Shown piece by piece: positions 1 to 12,700 of a DNA stretch of 64,000 nucleotides (positions are counted from its first letter, which is position 1; each line of letters begins with the position of its first letter). The position numbers were made by a program, and so were the translations under genes. Under the pieces are notes generated by a model that searched no databases, was not told the origin of the DNA, and was given only the letters and a program-made list of their open reading frames with translations. The stretch is from Bombus terrestris (lineage: Eukaryota; Arthropoda; Insecta; Hymenoptera; Apidae), in assembly GCF_910591885.1 (NCBI RefSeq), contig NW_025963598.1:186001-250000 (forward strand), written 5' to 3'.

Positions 1-810
1 TTGTCCCACGTTGTCCCACGGTGTCCAACGATGTCCAACGGTGTCCAGCGATGTCCAACGGTGTCCCACGTTGTCCCACGTTTTCCCACGTTGTCCCACG
101 TTGTCCCACGGTGTCCAACGGTGTCCAACGATGTCCCACGTTGTCCCACGTTGTCCCACGTTGTCCCACGTTGTCCCACGTTGTCCCACGGTGTCCAACG
201 GTGTCCAACGGTGTCCCACGTTGTCCCACGTTGTCCCACGTTGTCCCACGTTGTCCCACGTTGTCCCACGATGTCCCACGTTGTCCCACGTTGTCCCACG
301 TTGTCCCACGTTGTCCCACGTGGTCCCACGTTGTCCCACGTTGTCCCACGGTGTCCAACGGTGTCCAACGATGTCCCACGTTGTCCCACGTTGTCCCACG
401 TTGTCCCACGTTGTCCCACGTTGTCCCACGATGTCCCACGTTGTCCCACGTTGTCCCACGTTGTCCCACGTTGTCCCACGTTGTCCCACGGTGTCCAACG
501 ATGTCCAACGGTGTCCCACGTTGTCCCACGTTGTCCCACGTTGTCCCAAGTTGTCCCACGATGTCCCACGTTGTCCCACGTTGTCCCATGTTGTCCCACG
601 TTGTCCCACGTTGTCCCACGTTGTCCCACGTTGTCCCACGGTGTCCAACGATGTCCAACGGTGTCCAACGGTGTCCCACGGTGTCCAACGGTGTCCCACG
701 TTGTCCCACGTTGTCCCACGTTGTCCCACGTTGTCCCACGTTGTCCCACGATGTCCCACGTTGTCCCACGTTGTCCCACGTTGTCCCACGTTGTCCCACG
801 TTGTCCCACG

Positions 811-1100
811 GTGTCCAACGATGTCCAACGGTGTCCAACGGTGTCCAACGGTGTCCAACGATGTCCAACGATGTCCAACGATGTCCAACGGTGTCCAACG
901 ATGTCCAACGATGTCCAACGGTGTCCCACGATGTCCAACGATGTCCAACGATGTCCAACGGTGTCCAACGATGTCCAACGGTGTCCAACGATGTCCAACG
1001 ATGTCCAACGGTGTCCCACGATGTCCAACGATGTCCAACGATGTCCAACGGTGTCCAACGGTGTCCAACGGTGTCCCACGGTGTCCAACGGTGTCCCACG
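811..1100 (+). repeat. CCAACG-rich block 1 (29 units)
   Basis: This run is almost free of the consensus TTG...CCC unit. It consists of GTGTCCAACG and ATGTCCAACG with a few GTGTCCCACG. It is longer than the standard 21-unit block seen further right and is not preceded by TTGTTCCATG GTTTCCCACG. A partial echo follows at 1,151-1,250. Confidence 0.85.
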
Positions 1101-2230
1101 TTGTCCCACGTTGTCCCACGTTGTCCCACGTTGTCCCACGATGTCCCACGTTGTCCAACGGTGTCCAACGGTGTCCAACGATGTCCAACGATGTCCAACG
1201 GTGTCCCACGATGTCCAACGATGTCCAACGATGTCCAACGGTGTCCCACGTTGTCCCACGTTGTCCCACGTTGTCCCACGTTGTCCCACGTTGTCCCACG
1301 GTGTCCAACGATGTCCAACGGTGTCCCACGTTGTCCAACGGTGTCCCACGTTGTCCCACGTTGTCCCACGTTGTCCCACGTTGTCCCACGTTGTCCCACG
1401 TTGTCCCACGTTGTCCCACGTTGTCCCACGTTGTCCCACGTTGTCCCACGTTGTCCCACGGTGTCCAACGATGTCCAACGGTGTCCAAGGGTGTCCCACG
1501 GTGTCCAACGGTGTCCCACGTTGTCCCACGTTGTCCCACGTTGTCCCACGTTGTCCCACGTTGTCCCACGTTGTCCAACGATGTCCAACGGTGTCCCACG
1601 TTGTCCCACGTTGTTCCATGGTTTCCCACGTTGTCCCACGTTGTCCCACGTTGTCCCACGTTGTCCCACGTTGTCCCACGGTGTCCCACGGTGTCCAACG
1701 ATGTCCAACTGTGTCCCACGTTGTCCCACGTTGTCCCACGTTGTCCCACGTTGTCCCACGTTGTCCCACGATGTCCCACGTTGTCCCACGTTGTCCCACG
1801 TTGTCCCACGTTGTCCCACGTTGTCCCACGTTGTCCCACGTTGTCCCACGTTGTCCCACGTTGTCCCACGTTGTCCCACGGTGTCCCACGGTGTCCAACG
1901 ATGTCCAACTGTGTCCCACGTTGTCCCACGTTGTCCCACGTTGTCCCACGTTGTCCCACGTTGTCCCACGTTGTCCCACGTTGTCCCACGTTGTCCCACG
2001 TTGTCCCACGTTGTCCCACGTTGTCCCACGTTGTCCCACGTTGTCCCACGTTGTCCCACGTTGTCCCACGGTGTCCAACGATGTCCAACGGTGTCCAACG
2101 GTGTCCCACGGTGTCCAACGGTGTCCCACGTTGTCCCACGTTGTCCCACGTTGTCCCACGTTGTCCCACGTTGTCCCACGTTGTCCCACGTTGTCCAACG
2201 ATGTCCAACGGTGTCCCACGTTGTCCCACG

Positions 2231-2560
2231 TTGTTCCATGGTTTCCCACGTTGTCCCACGTTGTCCCACGTTGTCCCACGTTGTCCCACGTTGTCCAACG
2301 ATGTCCAACGGTGTCCCACGTTGTCCCACGTTGTTCCATGGTTTCCCACGTTGTCCCACGTTGTCCCACGGTGTCCAACGATGTCCAACGGTGTCCAACG
2401 GTGTCCAACGGTGTCCCACGTTGTCCCACGTTGTCCCACGTTGTCCCACGTTGTCCCACGTTGACCCACGTTGTCCCACGTTGTCCCACGGTGTCCAACG
2501 GTGTCCAACGATGTCCAACGTTGTCCCACGTTGTCCCACGTTGTCCCACGTTGTCCCACG
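2231..2560 (+). repeat. 330-bp local duplication, copy 1
   Basis: The unit order from the TTGTTCCATG at 2,231 through TTGACCCACG at 2,461 to 2,560 reappears exactly, unit by unit, 410 bp downstream. The mirrored landmarks are TTGTTCCATG (2,231/2,641 and 2,331/2,741) and TTGACCCACG (2,461/2,871). The match ends where 2,561 is GTGTCCAACG but 2,971 is ATGTCCCACG. Confidence 0.9.
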
Positions 2561-2640
2561 GTGTCCAACGATGTCCAACGGTGTCCCACGTTGTCCCACG
2601 TTGTCCCACGTTGTCCCACGTTGTTCCATGGTTTCCCACG

Positions 2641-2970
2641 TTGTTCCATGGTTTCCCACGTTGTCCCACGTTGTCCCACGTTGTCCCACGTTGTCCCACG
2701 TTGTCCAACGATGTCCAACGGTGTCCCACGTTGTCCCACGTTGTTCCATGGTTTCCCACGTTGTCCCACGTTGTCCCACGGTGTCCAACGATGTCCAACG
2801 GTGTCCAACGGTGTCCAACGGTGTCCCACGTTGTCCCACGTTGTCCCACGTTGTCCCACGTTGTCCCACGTTGACCCACGTTGTCCCACGTTGTCCCACG
2901 GTGTCCAACGGTGTCCAACGATGTCCAACGTTGTCCCACGTTGTCCCACGTTGTCCCACGTTGTCCCACG
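2641..2970 (+). repeat. 330-bp local duplication, copy 2
   Basis: This is the second copy of the segment at 2,231-2,560, offset by 410 bp, with no unit difference that I could see. The left edge is sharp: 2,221 is TTGTCCCACG while 2,631 is GTTTCCCACG. The perfect match of a rare variant implies a recent local duplication. Confidence 0.9.
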
Positions 2971-3650
2971 ATGTCCCACGTTGTCCCACGTTGTCCCACG
3001 TTGTCCCACGTTGTCCCACGTTGTCCCACGTTGTCCCACGTTGTCCCACGTTGTCCCACGTTGTCCCACGGTGTCCAACGATGTCCAACGGTGTCCAGCG
3101 ATGTCCAACGGTGTCCCACGTTGTCCCACGTTGTCCCACGTTGTCCCACGTTGTCCCACGTTGTCCCACGTTGTCCCACGTTGTCCCACGTTGTCCCACG
3201 TTGTCCCACGTTGTCCCACGTTGTCCCACGTTGTCCCACGTTGTCCCACGTTGTCCCACGTTGTCCCACGTTGTCCCACGGTGTCCAACGATGTCCAACG
3301 GTGTCCAACGATGTCCCACGTTGTCCCACGTTGTCCCACGTTGTCCCACGTTGTCCCACGATGTCCCACGTTGTCCCACGTTGTCCCACGTTGTCCCACG
3401 TTGTCCCACGTTGTCCCACGTTGTCCCACGTTGTCCCACGTTGTCCCACGTTGTCCCACGTTGTCCCACGGTGTCCAACGATGTCCAACGGTGTCCAACG
3501 GTGTCCCACGGTGTCCAACGGTGTCCCACGTTGTCCCACGTTGTCCCACGTTGTCCCACGTTGTCCCACGTTGTCCCACGCTGTCCCACGTTGTCCCACG
3601 TTGTCCCACGTTGTCCCACGTTGTCCCACGTTGTCCCACGTTGTCCCACG

Positions 3651-3930
3651 GTGTCCAACGATGTCCAACGGTGTCCAACGGTGTCCAACGGTGTCCAACG
3701 ATGTCCAACGATGTCCAACGATGTCCAACGATGTCCAACGATGTCCAACGGTGTCCCACGATGTCCAACGATGTCCAACGATGTCCAACGGTGTCCAACG
3801 ATGTCCAACGGTGTCCAACGATGTCCAACGATGTCCAACGGTGTCCCACGATGTCCAACGATGTCCAACGATGTCCAACGGTGTCCAACGGTGTCCCACG
3901 GTGTCCCACGGTGTCCAACGGTGTCCCACG
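3651..3930 (+). repeat. CCAACG-rich block 2 (28 units)
   Basis: This is a second long block, similar in order to block 1 at an offset of about 2.8 kb and likewise followed by a short echo (3,981-4,050). It ends with GTGTCCCACG alternating with GTGTCCAACG before consensus units resume. The unit ATGTCTAACG at 4,021 lies in the echo. Confidence 0.85.
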
Positions 3931-6900
3931 TTGTCCCACGTTGTCCCACGTTGTCCCACGTTGTCCCACGATGTCCCACGTTGTCCAACGGTGTCCAACG
4001 GTGTCCAACGATGTCCAACGATGTCTAACGGTGTCCCACGTTGTCCAACGGTGTCCCACGTTGTCCAACGGTGTCCCACGTTGTCCCACGTTGTCCCACG
4101 TTGTCCCATGTTGTCCCACGTTGTCCCACGTTGTCCCACGTTGTCCCACGTTGTCCCACGTTGTCCCACGTTGTCCCACGTCGTCCCACGTTGTCCCACG
4201 GTGTCCAACGATGTCCAACGGTGTCCAACGGTGTCCCACGGTGTCCAACGTTGTCCCACCTTGTCCCACGTTGTCCCACGTTGTCCCACGTTGTCCCACG
4301 TTGTCCAACGATGTCCAACGGTGTCCCACGTTGTCCCACGTTGTTCCATGGTTTCCCACGTTGTCCCACGTTGTCCCACGTTGTCCCACGTTGTCCCACG
4401 TTGTCCCACGGTGTCCCACGGTGTCCAACGATGTCCAACGGTGTCCCACGTTGTCCCACGTTGTCCCACGTTGTCCCACGTTGTCCCACGTTGTCCCACG
4501 ATGTCCCACGTTGTCCCACGTTGTCCCACGTTGTCCCACGTTGTCCCACGTTGTCCCACGTTGTCCCACGTTGTCCCACGTGGTCCCACGTTGTCCCACG
4601 TTGTCCCACGGTGTCCAACGATGTCCAACGGTGTCCCACGTTGTCCAACGGTGTCCCACGTTGTCCCACGTTGTCCCACGTTGTCCCACGTTGTCCCACG
4701 ATGTCCCACGTTGTCCCACGTTGTCCCACGTTGTCCCACGTTGTCCCACGTTGTCCCACGTTGTCCCACGTTGTCCCACGTTGTCCCACGTTGTCCCACG
4801 TTGTCCCACGTTGTCCCACGTTGTCCCACGGTGTCCAACGATGTCCAACGGTGTCCAACGGTGTCCCACGGTGTCCAACGGTGTCCCACGTTGTCCCACG
4901 TTGTCCCACGTTGTCCCACGTTGTCCCACGTTGTCCCACGTTGTCCCACGTTGTCCCACGTTGTCCAACGATGTCCAACGGTGTCCCACGTTGTCCCACG
5001 TTGTTCCATGGTTTCCCACGTTGTCCCACGTTGTCCCACGTTGTCCCACGGTGTCCAACGATGTCCAACGGTGTCCAACGGTGTCCAACGGTGTCCAACG
5101 GTGTCCCACGTTGTCCCACGTTGTCCCACGTTGTCCCACGGTGTCCAACGATGTCCAACGGTGTCCCACGTTGTCCCACGTTGTCCCACGTTGTCCCACG
5201 TTGTCCCACGTTGTCCCACGATGTCCCACGTTGTCCCACGTTGTCCCACGTTGTCCCACGTTGTCCCACGTTGTCCCACGTTTTCCCACGTTGTCCCACG
5301 TTGTCCCACGTTGTCCCACGTTGTCCCACGTTGTCCCACGTTGTCCCACGTTGTCCCACGTTGTCCCACGGTGTCCAACGGTGTCCAACGATGTCCCACG
5401 TTGTCCCACGTTGTCCCACGTTGTCCCACGTTGTCCCACGATGTCCCACGTTGTCCCACGTTGTCCCACGTTGTCCCACGTTGTCCCACGTTGTCCCACG
5501 TTGTCCCACGTTGTCCCACGTTGTCCCACGTTGTCCCACGTTGTCCCACGTTGTCCCACGGTGTCCAACGATGTCCAACGGTGTCCAGCGATGTCCAACG
5601 GTGTCCAACGATGTCCCACGATGTCCAACGATGTCCAACGATGTCCAACGGTGTCCCACGTTGTCCCACGTTGTCCCACGTTGTCCCACGTTGTCCCACG
5701 TTGTCCCACGTTGTCCCACGTTGTCCCACGTTGTCCCACGTTGTCCCACGTTGTCCCACGGTGTCCAACGATGTCCAACGGTGTCCAACGGTGTCCAACG
5801 GTGTCCAACGGTGTCCCACGTTGTCCCACGTTGTCCCACGTTGTCCCACGTTGTCCCACGTTGTCCCACGATGTCCCACGTTGTCCCACGTTGTCCCACG
5901 TTGTCCCACGGTGTCCAACGATGTCCAACGGTGTCCCACGTTGTCCAACGGTGTCCCACGTTGTCCCACGTTGTCCCACGTTGTCCCACGTTGTCCCACG
6001 ATGTCCCACGTTGTCCCACGTTGTCCCACGTTGTCCCACGTTGTCCCACGTTGTCCCACGTTGTCCCACGTTGTCCCACGTTATCCCACGTTGTCCCACG
6101 TTGTCCCACGGTGTCCAACGATGTCCAACGGTGTCCAACGGTGTCCCACGGTGTCCAACGGTGTCCCACGTTGTCCCACGTTGTCCCACGTTGTCCCACG
6201 TTGTCCCACGTTGTCCCACGTTGTCCCACGTTGTCCCACGTTGTCCAACGATGTCCAACGGTGTCCCACGTTGTCACACGTTGTTCCATGGTTTCCCACG
6301 TTGTCCCACGTTGTCCCACGTTGTCCCACGGTGTCCAACGATGTCCAACGGTGTCCAACGGTGTCCAACGGTGTCCAACGGTGTCCAACGGTGTCCCACG
6401 TTGTCCCACGTTGTCCCACGTTGTCCCACGGTGTCCAACGATGTCCAACGGTGTCCCACGTTGTCCCACGTTGTCCCACGTTGTCCCACGTTGTCCCACG
6501 TTGTCCCACGATGTCCCACGTTGTCCCACGTTGTCCCACGTTGTCCCACGTTGTCCCACGTTGTCCCACGTTGTCCCACGTTGTCCCACGTTGTCCCACG
6601 TTGTCCCACGTTGTCCCACGTTGTCCAACGGTGTCCAACGGTGTCCCACGTTGTCCCACGTTGTCCCACGTTGTCCCACGTTGTCCCACGTTGTCCCACG
6701 TTGTCCCACGTTGTCCCACGGTGTCCAACGGTGTCCCACGTTGTCCCACGATGTCCCACGTTGTCCCATGTTGTCCCACGTTGTCCCACGTTGTCCCACG
6801 TTGTCCCACGTTGTCCCACGTTGTCCCACGTTGTCCCACGTTGTCCCACGTTGTCCCACGGTGTCCAACGATGTCCAACGGTGTCCAACGGTGTCCCACG

Positions 6901-8330
6901 GTGTCCAACGGTGTCCCACGTTGTCCCACGTTGTCCCACGTTGTCCCACGTTGTCCCACGTTGTCCCACGTTGTCCCACGTTGTCCCACGTTGTCCCACG
7001 TTGTCCCACGTTGTCCCACGTTGTCCCACGTTGTCCCACGTTGTCCCACGTTGTCCCACGATGTCCCACGTTGTCCCACGTTGTCCCACGTTGTCCCACG
7101 TTGTCCCACGTTGTTCCACGTTGTCCCACGTTGTCCCACGTTGTCCCACGTTGTCCCACGGTGTCCAACGATGTCCAACGGTGTCCAGCGATGTCCAACG
7201 GTGTCCCACGTTGTCCCACGTTTTCCCACGTTGCCCCACGTTGTCCCACGGTGTCCAGCGATGTCCAACGATGTCCAACGGTGTCCCACGTTGTCCCACG
7301 TTGTTCCATGGTTTCCCACGTTGTCCCACGTTGTCCCACGTTGTCCCACGGTGTCCAACGATGTCCAACGGTGTCCAACGGTGTCCCACGTTGTCCCACG
7401 TTGTCCCACGTTGTCCCACGTTGTCCCACGTGGTCCCACGTTGTCCCACGTTGTCCCACGGTGTCCAACGATGTCCAACGGTGTCCCACGTTGTCCCACG
7501 TTGTCCCACGTTGTCCCACGTTGTCCCACGATGTCCCACGTTGTCCCACGTTGTCCCACGTTGTCCCACGTTGTCCCACGTTGTCCCACGTTGTCCCACG
7601 TTGTCCCACGTTGTCCCACGTTGTCCCACGTTGTCCCACGGTGTCCAACGATGTCCAACGGTGTCCAACGGTGTCCCACGTTGTCCAACGGTGTCCCACG
7701 TTGTCCCACGTTGTCCCACGTTGTCCCACGTTGTCCCACGTTGTCCCACGTTGTCCCACGTTGTCCCACGTTGTCCCACGTTGTCCCACGTTGTCCCACG
7801 TTGTCCCACGTTGTCCCACGTTGTCCCACGTTGTCCCACGTTGTCCCACGGTGTCCAACGATGTCCAACGATGTCCAACGGTGTCCCACGTTGTCCCACG
7901 TTGTTCCATGGTTTCCCACGTTGTCCCACGTTGTCCCACGTTGTCCCACGGTGTCCAACGATGTCCAACGGTGTCCAACGGTGTCCAACGGTGTCCAACG
8001 GTGTCCCACGTTGTCCCACGTTGTCCCACGTTGTCCCACGGTGTCCCACGTTGTCCCACGTTGTCCCACGTTGTCCCACGTTGTCCCACGTTGTCCCACG
8101 TTGTCCCACGTTGTCCCACGTTGTCCCACGGTGTCCAACGATGTCCAACGGTGTCCAACGGTGTCCCACGGTGTCCAACGGTGTCCCACGTTGTCCCACG
8201 TTGTCCCACGTTGTCCCACGGTGTCCCACGTTGTCCCACGTTGTCCAACGATGTCCAACGGTGTCCCACGTTGTCCCACGTTGTTCCATGGTTTCCCACG
8301 TTGTCCCACGTTGTCCCACGTTGTCCCACG

Positions 8331-8540
8331 GTGTCCAACGATGTCCAACGATGTCCAACGGTGTCCCACGATGTCCAACGATGTCCAACGATGTCCAACG
8401 TTGTCCAACGATGTCCAACGGTGTCCAACGATGTCCAACGATGTCCAACGGTGTCCCACGATGTCCAACGATGTCCAACGATGTCCAACGGTGTCCAACG
8501 GTGTCCAACGGTGTCCCACGGTGTCCAACGGTGTCCCACG
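8331..8540 (+). repeat. CCAACG-rich block 3 (21 units)
   Basis: This is the first block of the standard form. Writing G and A for GTGTCCAACG and ATGTCCAACG and g for GTGTCCCACG, the standard order is GAAgAAAGAGAAgAAAGGgGg. This copy differs at its eighth unit (8,401), which is TTGTCCAACG. It starts 50 bp after the TTGTTCCATG at 8,281. The order shows an internal near-period of nine units (90 bp). Confidence 0.9.
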
Positions 8541-9750
8541 TTGTCCCACGTTGTCCCACGTTGTCCCACGTTGTCCCACGTTGTCCCACGTTGTCCCACG
8601 TTGTCCCACGTTGTCCCACGGTGTCCAACGATGTCCAACGGTGTCCCACGTTGTCCAACGGTGTCCCACGTTGTCCCACGTTGTCCCACGTTGTCCCACG
8701 TTGTCCCACGTTGTCCCACGTTGTCCCACGTTGTCCCACGTTGTCCCACGTTGTCCCACGTTGTCCCACGTTGTCCCACGTTGTCCCACGGTGTCCAACG
8801 ATGTCCAACGGTGTCCAACGGTGTCCCACGGTGTCCAACGGTGTCCCACGTTGTCCCACGTTGTCCCACGTTGTCCCACGTTGTCCCACGTTGTCCCACG
8901 TTGTCCCACGTTGACCCACGTTGTCCAACGATGTCCAACGGTGTCCCACGTTGTCCCACGTTGTTCCATGGTTTCCCACGTTGTCCCACGTTGTCCCACG
9001 TTGTCCCACGTTGTCCCACGTTGTCCCACGGTGTCCAACGATGTCCAACGGTGTCCCACGTTGTCCCACGTTGTCCCACGTTGTCCCACGTTGTCCCACG
9101 TTGTCCCACGATGTCCCACGTTGTCCCACGTTATCCCACGTTGTCCCACGTTGTCCCACGTTGTCCCACGTTGTCCCACGTTGTCCCACGTGGTCCCACG
9201 TTGTCCCACGTTGTCCCACGGTGTCCAACGATGTCCAACGGTGTCCCACGTTGTCCAACGGTGTCCCACGTTGTCCCACGTTGTCCCACGTTGTCCCACG
9301 TTGTCCCACGATGTCCCACGTTGTCCCACGTTGTCCCACGTTGTCCCACGTTGTCCCACGTTGTCCCACGTTGTCCCACGTTGTCCCACGTTGTCCCACG
9401 TTGTCCCACGTTGTCCCACGTTGTCCCACGTTGTCCCACGTTGTCCCACGGTGTCCAAAGATGTCCAACGGTGTCCAACGGTGTCCCACGGTGTCCAACG
9501 GTGTCCCACGTTGTCCCACGTTGTCCCACGTTGTCCCACGTTGTCCCACGTTGTCCCACGTTGTCCCACGTTGTCCCACGGTGTCCAACGATGTCCAACG
9601 GTGTCCAACGGTGTCCCACGGTGTCCAACGGTGTCCCACGTTGTCCCACGTTGTCCCACGTTGTCCCACGTTGTCCCACGTTGTCCCACGTTGTCCCACG
9701 TTGTCCAACGATGTCCAACGGTGTCCCACGTTGTCCCACGTTGTTCCATG

Positions 9751-12700
9751 GTTTCATACGTTGTCCCACGTTGTCCCACGTTGTCCCACGGTGTCCAACG
9801 ATGTCCAACGGTGTCCAACGGTGTCCAACGGTGTCCAACGGTGTCCCACGTTGTCCCACGTTGTCCCACGTTGTCCCACGTTGTCCCACGTTGTCCAACG
9901 ATGTCCAACGGTGTCCCACGTTGTCCCACGTTGTCCCACGATGTCCCACGTTGTCCCACGTTGTCCCACGTTGTCCCACGTTGTCCCACGTTGTCCCACG
10001 TTGTCCCACGTTGTCCCACGTTGTCCCACGTTGTCCCACGTTGTCCCACGTTGTCCCACGTTGTCCCACGGTGTCCAACGGTGTCCAACGATGTCCCACG
10101 TTGTCCCACGTTGTCCCACGTTGTCCCACGTTGTCCCACGTTGTCCCACGTTGTCCCACGTTGTCCCACGTTGTCCCACGGTGTCCAACGATGTCCAACG
10201 GTGTCCAACGGTGTCCCACGGTGTCCAACGGTGTCCCACGTTGTCCCACGTTGTCCCACGTTGTCCCACGTTGTCCCACGTTGTCCCACGATGTCCCACG
10301 TTGTCCCACGTTGTCCGACGTTGTCCCACGTTGTCCCACGTTGTCCCACGTTGTCCCACGGTGTCCAGCGATGTCCAACGATGTCCAACGGTGTCCCACG
10401 TTGTCCCACGTTGTTCCATGGTTTCCCACGTTGTCCCACGTTGTCCCACGTTGTCCCACGTTGTCCCACGTTGTCCCACGTTGTCCCACGTTGTCCCACG
10501 TTGTCCCACGGTGTCCAACGATGTCCAACGGTGTCCAGCGATGTCCAACGGTGTCCCACGTTGTCCCACGTTTTCCCACGTTGTCCCACGTTGTCCCACG
10601 GTGTCCAACGGTGTCCAGCGATGTCCAACGGTGTCCCACGTTGTCCCACGGTGTCCAACGATGTCCAACGATGTCCAACGGTGTCCCACGTTGTCCCACG
10701 TTGTTCCATGGTTTCCCACGTTGTCCCACGTTGTCCCGCGTTGTCCCACGTTGTCCCACGTTGTCCCACGTTGTCCCACGTTGTCCCACGTTGTCCCACG
10801 TTGTCCAACGATGTCCAACGGTGTCCCACGTTGTTCCATGGTTTCCCACGTTGTCCCACGTTGTCCCACGTTGTCCCACGTTGTCCCACGTTGTCCCACG
10901 TTGTCCCACGGTGTCCAACGATGTCCAACGGTGTCCCACGTTGTCCCACGTTGTCCCACGTTGTCCCACGTTGTCCCACGTTGTCCCACGATGTCCCACG
11001 TTGTCCCACGTTGTCCCACGTTGTCCCACGTTGTCCCACGTTGTCCCACGTTTTCCCACGTTGTCCCACGTGGTCCCAAGTTGTCCCACGTTGTCCCACG
11101 GTGTCCAACGATGTCCAACGGTGTCCCACGTTGTCCCACGGTGTCCCACGTTGTCCCACGTTGTCCCACGTTGTCCCACGTTGTCCCACGTTGTCCCACG
11201 TTGTCCCACGTTGTCCCACGTTGTCCCACGTTGTCCCACGTTGTCCCACGTTGTCCCACGTTGTCCCACGTTGTCCCACGTTGTCCCACGTTGTCCCACG
11301 TTGTCCCACGGTGTCCAACGATGTCCAACGGTGTCCAACGGTGTCCCACGGTGTCCAACGGTGTCCCACGTTGTCCCACGTTGTCCCACGTTGTCCCACG
11401 TTGTCCCACGTTGTCCCACGTTGTCCCACGTTGTCCAACGATGTCCAACGGTGTCCCACGTTGTCCCACGTTGTTCCATGGTTTCCCACGTTGTCCCACG
11501 TTGTCCCACGTTGTCCCACGGTGTCCAACGTTGTCCCACGTTGTTCCATGGTTTCCCACGTTGTCCCACGTTGTCCCACGTTGTCCCACGTTGTCCCACG
11601 GTGTCCAACGGTGTCCAACGGTGTCCCACGTTGTCCCACGTTGTCCCACGTTGTCCCACGTTGTCCCACGATGTCCCACGTTGTCCCACGTTGTCCCACG
11701 TTGTCCCACGTTGTCCCACGTTGTCCCACGTTGTCCCACGTTGTCCCACGTGGTCCCACGTTGTCCCACGTTGTCCCACGGTGTCCAACGATGTCCAACG
11801 GTGTCCCACGTTGTCCAACGGTGTCCCACGTTGTCCCACGTTGTCCCACGTTGTCCCACGTTGTCCCACGATGTCCCACGTTGTCCCACGTTGTCCCACG
11901 TTGTCCCACGTTGTCCCACGTTGTCCCACGTTGTCCCACGTTGTCCCACGTTGTCCCACGTTGTCCCACGTTGTCCCACGTTGTCCCACGTTGTCCCACG
12001 GTGTCCAACGATGTCCAACGGTGTCCAACGGTGTCCTACGGTGTCCAACGGTGTCCCACGTTGTCCCACGTTGTCCCACGTTGTCCCACGTTGTCCCACG
12101 TTGTCCCACGTTGTCCCACGTTGTCCAACGATGTCCAACGGTGTCCCACGTTGTCCCACGTTGTCCCACGGTTTCCCACGTTGTCCCACGTTGTCCCACG
12201 TTGTCCCACGGTGTCCAACGTTGTCCCACGTTGTTCCATGGTTTCCCACGTTGTCCCACGTTGTCCCACGTTGTCCAACGATGTCCAACGGTGTCCAACG
12301 GTGTCCCACGGTGTCCAACGGTGTCCCACGTTGTCCCACGTTGTCGCACGTTGTCCCACGTTGTCCCACGTTGTCCCACGTTGTCCCACGTTGTCCAACG
12401 ATGTCCAACGGTGTCCCACGTTGTCCCACGTTGTTCCATGGTTTCCCACGTTGTCCCACGTTGTCCCACGTTGTCCCACGGTGTCCAACGATGTCCAACG
12501 GTGTCCAACGGTGTCCAACGGTGTCCAACGGTGTCCCACGTTGTCCCACGTTGTCCCACGTTGTCCCACGTTGTCCAACGATGTCCAACGGTGTCCCACG
12601 TTGTCCCACGTTGTCCCACGATGTCCCACGTTGTCCCACGTTGTCCCACGTTGTCCCACGTTGTCCCACGTTGTCCCACGTTGTCCCACGTTGTCCCACG

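Larger units (their letters stand above)
1..9750 (+). repeat. Left array domain, irregular higher-order structure
   Basis: This part of the array precedes the first GTTTCATACG marker. It uses the same unit variants as the rest but lacks a clean multi-kb period. It holds the three largest or most aberrant CCAACG-rich blocks (811, 3,651, 8,331), all three TTGACCCACG units of the window (2,461, 2,871, 8,911), two ATGTCCAACT units 200 bp apart (1,701, 1,901) and several short duplications. Single-copy variants such as GTGTCCAAGG (1,481), TTGTCCCACC (4,251) and TCGTCCCACG (4,181) suggest a somewhat more diverged, less recently homogenised part of the array, which is inference. Confidence 0.75.
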
